Source: an uncultured Chlorobiales bacterium (GTDB taxonomy: Bacteria > Bacteroidota > Chlorobiia > Chlorobiales > Chlorobiaceae). From it: a stretch of DNA of 6,076 bases. A program made the position numbers and the translations under genes. The stretch's first letter is position 1; each line of letters begins with the position of its first letter. The stretch lies in assembly GCA_903901395.1 (NCBI GenBank), contig CAIUQW010000361.1, forward strand, positions 1-6,076, written 5' to 3'. The notes beneath the pieces are model-generated. The model had not been told where the DNA came from, searched no databases, and saw only the letters and a program-made list of their open reading frames with translations. Positions 1 through 5,051 of the stretch are shown here, piece by piece.

Positions 1-865
1 GATCGTACATCTTCAGCTTCTTGACCGGCAGTGGCGAAAAGCCCTCTTCGATCTCGCCGAGATACTTCTGCTGAATGGCTTTCCACTTTTCGAGGTAACC
101 GCTGTTCTCCTGCGCGTCGAGCAGCTTGTTGACCAGCACCATATCGACCTTGAAGCCGTAGAGGTTCAGGTAGGTCAGCGCGCGCATGGTCTCCTTGATC
201 GACATCTTCTCGGCATTCATGACAAGACGGACAGTCGATTTGACGTTGTCGGTCAGAATCTCGCGGATATCTTCGAGTTCGTCGAACACCTGATCGACCG
301 ATTCGATGGCGTCTTCCGGCGGAATGTAGTAGGCGATCTTGTCCGACATCTTGGAGAGCGGCTTGCTGAGCGGGCGGACAATGTATTTGTTGACGTTCTT
401 GACCGCCTTCATGCCCCATGAAAGGGTGTCGGGCAGCGAAAGGAGGCGGAGCGTTTCGCCGGTTGGGGCGGTATCGAGCACGAGGGCGTCGTAAAGACCG
501 GCGGATTTGTAGCGTTTGATGCGGAGCAGCGAGAACAGCTCTTCCATGCCAGGAAGAATCGTCATTTCATCGGCCATGACGCCCGAGACGCCCTGGGCCA
601 TAAAAATACGGGTGTAGTACTTCTGTACCGAATGCCAGTTCTGCTTGAGGTCAACGTAGGGGTTCACCTCGATGGCGTGAAGATTTTCCTTGATCTTGGT
701 CGGCTCCGCGCCAAGCTGGAGGTTGAATGAATCTGAAAGGCTGTGAGCGGGGTCGGTTGATAGGACAAGGGTACGATGCCCCATTTCTGAAAGACGAACT
801 GCCGTGGCGGCCGAGACGCTTGTCTTGCCGACACCACCTTTACCAGTGAAAGTTAATATACGCAT
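1..865 (-). CDS. ArsA/Get3-type anion-transporting ATPase, 3' end beyond the window
   Basis: This is a cytosolic P-loop ATPase of the ArsA/Get3 branch of the SIMIBI class. The frame is open from ATG at 865 leftward to the edge, giving 288 residues with no stop. Visible motifs are the deviant Walker A GKGGVGKT at residues 8-15 with its signature lysine, the switch I stretch STDPAHSL at 36-43, and the Walker B/switch II stretch DTAPTGETLRLL at 131-142. A later segment with RLVMNAEKMSIKET near 213-226 is typical of ArsA-type proteins. Family members with one ATPase domain are about 300-400 residues long, so roughly a quarter is probably missing. No cysteine occurs in the visible part, so the arsenite-binding cysteines of classical ArsA are not seen; a Get3-like CxxC could still lie off the edge. 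No Shine-Dalgarno is visible. A TACAAT hexamer on the minus strand (891-886) could be a -10 box, but no good -35 accompanies it. Family assignment is secure; the substrate is unknown. Confidence 0.93.
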   Translation of the reverse strand, partial: MRILTFTGKGGVGKTSVSAATAVRLSEMGHRTLVLSTDPAHSLSDSFNLQLGAEPTKIKENLHAIEVNPYVDLKQNWHSVQKYYTRIFMAQGVSGVMADEMTILPGMEELFSLLRIKRYKSAGLYDALVLDTAPTGETLRLLSLPDTLSWGMKAVKNVNKYIVRPLSKPLSKMSDKIAYYIPPEDAIESVDQVFDELEDIREILTDNVKSTVRLVMNAEKMSIKETMRALTYLNLYGFKVDMVLVNKLLDAQENSGYLEKWKAIQQKYLGEIEEGFSPLPVKKLKMYD

Positions 866-1190
866 GAACCAGGCATTGGAAGTTTATTGTACAGCCAAGA
901 TCGTAAAGATATACTTCTCCCGTCATTCTGCAAAAGAACATTCACCGCCTCGACTCCGCCAAGGCGAAGCAAGTGACCGCGAAGTGAAGCGCACAGGCTC
1001 CTCAGCCATCTCTATGTGACGATATGCAAATCGTTTATCATCATTTCGAAGGTACTCTTGCAGAGAAAGGCATTTGCAAAATCCCCACCGGAACTCTAAA
1101 ATGAACACAAACAATTTTCAGTTTGCGGGATGAGCGTCGCCCAAAACCGTCCCGATTGTCCTGTAAGCCTAACCAGACAAGCACGCGCCC
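866..1190. other. Divergent intergenic region between the ArsA-type gene and pyrK
   Basis: This 325-base stretch shows no convincing gene. Short open frames on both strands have no recognisable protein features. The part at about 918-1010 begins with GTCATTCTG and is rich in GAAGC/GAAGTGAAGC words. It contains a small inverted repeat, CGCCT (946-950) against AGGCG (962-966). This composition resembles dispersed noncoding intergenic repeats, but I cannot confirm other copies from one window. The part nearer pyrK (about 1070-1110) holds a plausible promoter, listed separately. A 10-codon frame beginning at 1101 (MNTNNFQFAG) overlaps the predicted -10 box and so would not be translated from that promoter. 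Confidence 0.5.
1074..1102 (+). promoter_or_regulatory. Candidate sigma-70 promoter for pyrK
   Basis: TTGCAA at 1074-1079 (four of six matches to the -35 consensus) is followed by a 17-base spacer and TAAAAT at 1097-1102 (five of six matches to the -10 consensus). Transcription would start near 1109, leaving a leader of about 80 nt before the pyrK ATG. The spacing is optimal and the position, upstream of a rightward gene set in a divergent gap, is right. It was found by eye and promoter consensus in this lineage is not certain. Confidence 0.42.
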
Positions 1191-1985
1191 ATGCTTCAAA
1201 ACAGCGCCATTGCCGACGTCAGAACCCACATCTCGGCCATCCGGCCAGCGGGCGCGGATGTCGCGATCCTTTCGATGAACTGCCCCGAAATCGCCGCCAG
1301 CGCGCGTCCGGGAAACTTCGTCAACATCAAGGTCAACGCCACAGACCAGCCGTTGCTCAGACGTCCTTTCTGCATTCATAACGTGCACGGCGACACGATC
1401 GACGTCATGGTGAAAAACGTCGGACGCGGCACCTCGCTGCTCTGCGAAGCATCGTGCGGCGAAAGCCTGCTGGTGCTTGGCCCGCTCGGCAATTCGTTCG
1501 GCGTCGGCACCGGAGATTTCGACACCGCGCTGCTCGTTTCCGGCGGCATCGGGACCGCGCCAATGCTCTTCCTCGAAAAAACGCTGGCGGCGGCGGGAAT
1601 TCCGTTCCATCATCTGGTCGGAGGCCGAAGCCATGCCGATCTGCTGACTGTCGGCCTTTCGAACGTCACCACTTCAACCGACGACGGTTCCGAAGGATTC
1701 CACGGCAATGTGGTTCAACTGCTTGAAAAACATCTGGCGGAACAGACAGATGCCGGACGGGTGAAGGTGTTCGCCTGCGGCCCCAATCCTATGCTCAGGG
1801 CGCTCGCCCGCTTCTGCCGCGACCGCGCCATTCCCTGCGAACTGTCGCTCGAATCGGTCATGGGATGCGGCGTCGGCATCTGCTACGGCTGCATGGTCGA
1901 ACTCAGCAATGCCGACGGCGAAAAGGAGAGTATCCTGCTCTGCCGGGAAGGCCCGGTGATCGACGGCAACCGGTTTACCGCCTGA
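1191..1985 (+). CDS. pyrK: Dihydroorotate dehydrogenase electron-transfer subunit (PyrK)
   Basis: PyrK is the FAD and [2Fe-2S] subunit of class 1B dihydroorotate dehydrogenase. It passes electrons from dihydroorotate oxidation in PyrD to NAD+ in cytosolic pyrimidine synthesis. The 264-residue protein has the family's usual length and order. An N-terminal ferredoxin-reductase-type FAD domain carries RRPFCIHN at 57-64. It is followed by GPLGNSF at 97-103, the nucleotide-binding VSGGIGTAPM at 116-125, a DDGSEGFHGNV stretch at 164-174, and ACGPNPML at 195-202. The C-terminal iron-sulfur site has cysteines 226, 231, 234 and 251 (C-x4-C-x2-C-x16-C) inside the characteristic GCGVGICYGC. ATG 1191 is the first start after an in-frame stop at 1170; no Shine-Dalgarno is visible. 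pyrD is not in the window, so the catalytic partner must be encoded elsewhere. Related sulfide dehydrogenase and NfnA-type subunits share the fold, but the length and cluster motif favour PyrK. Confidence 0.94.
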   Translation: MLQNSAIADVRTHISAIRPAGADVAILSMNCPEIAASARPGNFVNIKVNATDQPLLRRPFCIHNVHGDTIDVMVKNVGRGTSLLCEASCGESLLVLGPLGNSFGVGTGDFDTALLVSGGIGTAPMLFLEKTLAAAGIPFHHLVGGRSHADLLTVGLSNVTTSTDDGSEGFHGNVVQLLEKHLAEQTDAGRVKVFACGPNPMLRALARFCRDRAIPCELSLESVMGCGVGICYGCMVELSNADGEKESILLCREGPVIDGNRFTA

Positions 1986-2063
1986 CTTGAAGAAGAAAGA
2001 ATAATCATGTAGCTTGCAGCTCAAAGCTGACAACCGAAGAACTGATAAATCCCCCATACAACC

Positions 2064-2561
2064 ATGGCAAGAGGTTTGAATAAAGTAATGCTGATCGGCC
2101 ATCTCGGCAACGATCCGGAACGCCGCGAGACCCCATCGGGGCAGACTGTCGTCAACTTCACCCTCGCCACCAGCGAAGGGTTCAAGGACAGCAGCGGCAA
2201 CTTCCAGGAGCGCACCGAGTGGCACCGCATCGTCGCGTGGGGCAAGCTGGCCGAGATTTGCAGCCAGTACCTCAAGAAAGGACGACAGGTTTACATCGAA
2301 GGCCGGTTGCAGACCCGCTCGTGGGATGACAGCAAGACCGGTGAAAAGAAATACACCACCGAAATCGTGTGCACCGACATGCAGATGCTCGGCTCGGGCC
2401 GGGACTCCGGCGGCGGCATGGGCGACTCGTCATATCCGCAGGAACGGCAGACGTATTCGCGCCCGTCGAGACCGGCGGAACCTCCTGCCGGAAATTACGG
2501 AGAGCGTCCCGCCTCCGGCGGCGGAGTTCAGGAGTTCGAAAAGGACGACCTGCCCTTCTGA
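2064..2561 (+). CDS. ssb: Single-stranded DNA-binding protein (SSB)
   Basis: SSB coats single-stranded DNA during replication, repair and recombination, and recruits partner proteins through its C-terminal tip. The 165-residue protein has one OB-fold at about residues 4-110, with [16 protein letters not shown] at 6-21, [15 protein letters not shown] at 51-65, [12 protein letters not shown] at 71-82 and the aromatic W87. Conserved tryptophans at 53 and 87 fit DNA stacking positions of the bacterial family. A glycine-, serine- and proline-rich linker (about 111-155), presumably disordered, leads to the acidic tip EKDDLPF, matching the usual DDIPF-type partner-docking peptide, so the gene is intact. 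ATG 2064 gives the standard N-terminus; no Shine-Dalgarno precedes it. The gene lies 78 nt after pyrK and 25 nt before holA, which suggests cotranscription, at least with holA. Confidence 0.97.
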   Translation: MARGLNKVMLIGHLGNDPERRETPSGQTVVNFTLATSEGFKDSSGNFQERTEWHRIVAWGKLAEICSQYLKKGRQVYIEGRLQTRSWDDSKTGEKKYTTEIVCTDMQMLGSGRDSGGGMGDSSYPQERQTYSRPSRPAEPPAGNYGERPASGGGVQEFEKDDLPF

Positions 2562-2586
2562 TCAAGGCTTGAGGCACTGAACCCAC

Positions 2587-3627
2587 ATGGCTGACCTGAA
2601 AAAGCAGATCGCATCAGGCAAGATCGCCCCTGTCTACTTTTTTCAGGGTCCGGAAAGCTGGCTCAAGGAGGAGATCGAAACGGAACTGAAGGCGGCGCTC
2701 TTTCCCTCGGAAAACGAGGCCGCCCTCAACACGCTCGTCCTCTACGGCCCCGACGTGACACTCGGACAGATCATTTCGGCGGCCTCCGAGTATCCGATGT
2801 TCACCGAAAAAAAACTGATCGTCGTCCGCCAGTTCGACAAGCTCAAAAAAGTGACCGGCAAAGATGCGGCGCAGCAGCAGGAGACCTCCCTCCAGCGCTA
2901 CCTCTCGGATCCCCCCTCCTTTGCGGTGCTCGTGCTCGATGCGGACGAGGTCGATAAAAAGGAGCTTGAAAAAGCGCCGTACAAGCATCTCAAAGCGTTT
3001 CGCCACGACTTTCCAGCCATCAAGAATGCTGACGTTTTTGCCGCGGAAAGAGCGCGGGAGTCAGGCTGGGAGTTCGAGCACGACGCGCTGAAAACCTTCG
3101 CGGCCTACATCGAGCCATCATCCCGGCTGATCTGCCAGGAGATCGAAAAGCTCACGCTCTACGCCTCAGACAAACGACCCGACAAACGCATCACCCTCGA
3201 CGACGTCTGCGACTGCGTTGGCATCTCGCGCAAATACAACGTTTTCGAACTTGAAAAAGCGGTGGTCGCCAAAAATCTCCGCCAGTGCAGTGGCGTCGCG
3301 CTGATGATCATGGAGCAGGAGGGGCAGAAGGAGGGACTCATGAACATCGTGCGCTACCTGACCACCTTTTTCCTGCGCATCTGGAAGCTCCAGACGCCGG
3401 GAATGCAGCAGCTTTCGCTCCAGGAAACCGCCGCCGCGCTCGGCATGTTCGGGCGGCAGGAGTTCTTCGCCAAAAACTTCATCGGCTATGCCAGGCAATT
3501 CAGCGCCGCCGAAACCGAAAAAGCGATCCTCGCCCTGCGCGAAGCCGACGCCGCCCTCAAAGGCATCGCCCCATCACCCGACGACAAATTCACGCTGCTG
3601 AAGCTGATGCAGCGAATGTTCAGCTGA
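2587..3627 (+). CDS. holA: DNA polymerase III subunit delta (HolA)
   Basis: The delta subunit is the wrench of the clamp-loader complex: it opens the beta sliding clamp so that it can be loaded on primed DNA. The 346-residue length is normal for the family. Residues 14-30 (APVYFFQGPESWLKEEI) are the degenerate P-loop-like N-terminus typical of delta, which does not itself hydrolyse ATP. EYPMFTEKKLIVVRQFDKL at 68-86 is the conserved beta-strand and clamp-contact region. SFAVLVLDADEVDKK at 111-125 closes the first domain. The middle lid domain (about 150-215) includes SSRLICQEIEKLTLYA at 178-193. The C-terminal helical collar domain (about 216-346) ends with DKFTLLKLMQRMFS. ATG 2587 is preceded by GAGG at 2571-2574, 12 nt away, a somewhat distant ribosome-binding site but the clearest in the window. 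The gene follows ssb by 25 nt, so both are likely on one transcript, which is functionally sensible for two replication proteins. Confidence 0.95.
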   Translation: MADLKKQIASGKIAPVYFFQGPESWLKEEIETELKAALFPSENEAALNTLVLYGPDVTLGQIISAASEYPMFTEKKLIVVRQFDKLKKVTGKDAAQQQETSLQRYLSDPPSFAVLVLDADEVDKKELEKAPYKHLKAFRHDFPAIKNADVFAAERARESGWEFEHDALKTFAAYIEPSSRLICQEIEKLTLYASDKRPDKRITLDDVCDCVGISRKYNVFELEKAVVAKNLRQCSGVALMIMEQEGQKEGLMNIVRYLTTFFLRIWKLQTPGMQQLSLQETAAALGMFGRQEFFAKNFIGYARQFSAAETEKAILALREADAALKGIAPSPDDKFTLLKLMQRMFS

Positions 3628-3645
3628 AGAAAGAGAAGAAAGAAT

Positions 3646-3681
3646 TGTGGACTTGGTGAACGCTGTGGACGTTATGGACAT
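3646..3681 (+). repeat. Four-unit degenerate 9-bp tandem repeat (TGTGGACNT)
   Basis: Beginning 18 nt after the holA stop, four consecutive 9-base units can be read: TGTGGACTT, GGTGAACGC, TGTGGACGT and TATGGACAT. The consensus is TGTGGACNT. The array ends 6 nt before a hairpin. Reading the array as protein would give a VD-rich peptide, but the continuing frame has no protein-like features and overlaps the end of the opposing glycosyltransferase gene, so it is more likely noncoding. I associate GTGGAC-type arrays with intergenic regions of green sulfur bacteria, from memory only. Confidence 0.65.
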
Positions 3682-3687
3682 CTTTTT

Positions 3688-3717
3688 AGCCGCCACTTCC
3701 ACAAAGTCAGCGGCTTT
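3688..3717 (+). terminator. Candidate terminator hairpin between convergent genes
   Basis: AGCCGC (3688-3693) pairs with GCGGCT (3710-3715). After a small asymmetric bulge, ACTT (3695-3698) pairs with AAGT (3704-3707), leaving the 5-base loop CCACA. On the plus strand the stem is followed by TTTGCGTTTA, a short imperfect T-rich tail. On the minus strand the tail is A-rich, so termination of the leftward gene is less likely. Its place, 60 nt past holA and 13 nt from the end of the convergent glycosyltransferase, fits a terminator for the pyrK-ssb-holA direction. It may instead be part of a repeat module with the adjacent 9-bp array. Confidence 0.4.
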
Positions 3718-3730
3718 GCGTTTAAGGCGT

Positions 3731-4753
3731 TTATCGATGAAGCCCGGGGAAAAAAGAGAATGGCAAACGCCTCAGCGACTTGAGAATTGCGTCTCGCGCC
3801 CGCAAACGGAAATCGCGGCTGAACCTGTCCTGTCGGCCACCCTTCAGATACCACCTCATCAATTCCGGTAAATCGAGACGTAAAGAGTTCCTGAACCTCC
3901 TAAAATCCCTTTCTTTATACCAAAAATTGGCGATAACAACCTTGTCCAGCGCAAGATTGGACTTCAGAATACGTTCGATCTCGGCGGGAACTCCTGCCTG
4001 TAGCGCCTTATGTTCCACTGTGCATTTCGACTGCAACATCGCCATGCGATTGTGAGACTCGTTGGCGCTATGCACCCGCCAGACGGAAAGAGCTTTTTCG
4101 GTGTAACCATAGACGGGAAATCCGGCAAGAGCGATCCTGAGATACATATCCCAGTCATCGTGCGGACGGGTTTTGTCGTCAAAACCTCCGACGACCCTGA
4201 ACACTTCGCGATGCACCACAGGCGAAGAGGAGTAAATGAAGTTTTCATCGGCCAACCCCTGCAGCAAATCTTTACAAGGGATTTTCGAATAATACTTATC
4301 AGAAACCCTATCCGTTTTTTTTGCGATTTTTTGCCCCCTGGCATCGATTACAACCACGGGCGAAACCACCATGCACGGCGCGCCGTTCACGCCGATCAAG
4401 CCGACCTGTTCGGCCAGTTTGTCCGGATACCAGAAATCATCCTGGTCCAGAAAAGCGATATAATCACCCTGACATTGGGCAATTGCGAAATTTCTGGTCG
4501 CGGCGACACCTTCATTTGGCTTCGTGAAAACCTTGATCCTCCTGTCGTCCGGTAACGCGTTCCTGAACTCCTCACTGCCTCCATCATTGACCAGCACCAG
4601 TTCGAGTACGGGCAACGTCTGGGTCAGCACAGACGATAACGCCTGCATGAAAAACTCCGGATCGGGATTGTAAACGGCAATCACAGCGGAAACCGCCCAT
4701 GCAGAGCGTTCGATATTGGCATGTTCAGCTACCACGGAGCACCCCCGGCACAC
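3731..4753 (-). CDS. Family 2 (GT-A fold) glycosyltransferase
   Basis: This is an inverting glycosyltransferase that probably transfers a sugar from a nucleotide-sugar donor to a surface glycan or glycolipid at the cytoplasmic face; donor and acceptor cannot be read from sequence. The 340-residue frame shows the GT2 order. The N-terminal nucleotide-binding strand is SAVIAVYNP at 22-30. ELVLVNDGGSEE lies at 51-62, NEGVAATRNFAI at 80-91, and the metal-binding DxD-type motif within AFLDQDDFWYPDKL at 100-113. The candidate catalytic acidic cluster HDDWD is at 198-202, and WRVHSANES at 225-233 is a common downstream motif. The C-terminal 100 residues are basic, have no clear membrane span, and may contact membrane lipids. 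The start is uncertain: the longest frame uses GTG 4753, but GTG 4735 has a GGGGG tract 6 nt upstream (4746-4742) that could pair with the anti-Shine-Dalgarno. No ATG lies in this part. The gene is divergent from an ABC exporter and convergent with holA. Confidence 0.9.
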   Translation of the reverse strand: MCRGCSVVAEHANIERSAWAVSAVIAVYNPDPEFFMQALSSVLTQTLPVLELVLVNDGGSEEFRNALPDDRRIKVFTKPNEGVAATRNFAIAQCQGDYIAFLDQDDFWYPDKLAEQVGLIGVNGAPCMVVSPVVVIDARGQKIAKKTDRVSDKYYSKIPCKDLLQGLADENFIYSSSPVVHREVFRVVGGFDDKTRPHDDWDMYLRIALAGFPVYGYTEKALSVWRVHSANESHNRMAMLQSKCTVEHKALQAGVPAEIERILKSNLALDKVVIANFWYKERDFRRFRNSLRLDLPELMRWYLKGGRQDRFSRDFRLRARDAILKSLRRLPFSFFPGLHR

Positions 4754-4776
4754 GCTTAAAATTCGAGCGGCGCATG

Positions 4777-4805
4777 ATCATCGCATTAACCTTTTAAGTT
4801 GTGAA
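4777..4805 (-). promoter_or_regulatory. Candidate promoter for the glycosyltransferase
   Basis: Reading leftward, TTCACA (4805-4800, five of six matches to the -35 consensus) is followed by 17 bases and GATGAT (4782-4777, four of six matches to the -10 consensus). Transcription would start near 4770, some 17 nt before GTG 4753 or 35 nt before GTG 4735. The -10 is weak, and the site was found by eye. The -10 overlaps the palindromic ATGATCAT at 4774-4781. Confidence 0.28.
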
Positions 4806-4844
4806 ATCATTGAAAAAGGCATCAGCAATAAGGCGTAAACCGAA

Positions 4845-4911
4845 ATCATCCGATGCCTCGCTGACAAAGATACTACTTTTATCCCCTTTATTTTCAGCAG
4901 CATCGGATGAT
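4845..4911. repeat. 12-bp perfect inverted repeat (possible structured RNA or operator)
   Basis: ATCATCCGATGC at 4845-4856 is the exact reverse complement of GCATCGGATGAT at 4900-4911. Inside it, GCTGA (4860-4864) pairs with TCAGC (4894-4898), extending the stem after a small asymmetric internal loop. The terminal loop is about 29 nt. There is no T-run after either arm, so it does not look like an intrinsic terminator. It lies about 140 nt upstream of the likely exporter start and about 90 nt upstream of the glycosyltransferase start. A folded leader, a small RNA, a protein-binding site or a repeat element are all possible. Confidence 0.6.
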
Positions 4912-5051
4912 CAGTGCATCGAGGACAACCAGAAAACATTGCTGGATTCATGCAGTTCGGCAGTCCGACAAACAGCCTGAATCCTGAAAACCTTCTTTTT
5001 GCAATATTCGATTATATTAAAGACCTGGTTATCATGAATCTCTGTTTTTCC

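Larger units (their letters stand above)
4754..5051. other. Divergent intergenic region between glycosyltransferase and ABC exporter
   Basis: This AT-richer stretch of 298 bases holds no gene that I can support. It contains a candidate leftward promoter, a 12-bp inverted repeat (both listed separately) and a weaker stem-loop with GGATTCA at 4944-4950 against TGAATCC at 4978-4984, enclosing a small TCGG/CCGA hairpin (4957-4968). TGATCA occurs at 4775-4780 and 4908-4913. The most AT-rich part, 4995-5020, contains TATATT at 5013-5018, a possible -10 box for the ABC exporter, but without a good -35. The exporter frame is open back to a stop at 4908, so part of this stretch (from 4950 or 5034) may be coding if an upstream start is used. 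Confidence 0.5.

Noticed and set aside
1101..1133. A 10-codon frame that could be a pyrK leader peptide
   Set aside because: Its ATG overlaps the predicted -10 box, so it would not be on the transcript, and it has no attenuator-like hairpin after it.
1041..1634. Open frame of 197 residues on the minus strand across pyrK
   Set aside because: It lies antisense to a clearly recognised pyrK, is rich in Arg, Ala, Asp and Val without domain motifs, and is typical of an antisense shadow in GC-rich coding DNA.
2017..2029. Small hairpin CAGCT-CAA-AGCTG between pyrK and ssb
   Set aside because: A 5-bp stem without a T-run is too weak to call a terminator and is expected by chance.
1674..2225. Open frame of 183 residues on the minus strand across the end of pyrK and start of ssb
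   Set aside because: It is antisense to two recognised genes and has no recognisable motif.
3646..3717. A CRISPR array
   Set aside because: The units are 9 bp, degenerate and contiguous without spacers, and no cas-like gene is present.
3647..3871. A 74-residue plus-strand frame starting in the 9-bp repeat array
   Set aside because: Its VD-rich start is produced by the repeat and the rest overlaps the end of the glycosyltransferase gene; nothing resembles a folded protein.
4010..4555. Open frame of 181 residues on the plus strand inside the glycosyltransferase
   Set aside because: The opposite strand carries clear GT2 motifs in the right order; this frame has none and is a shadow.
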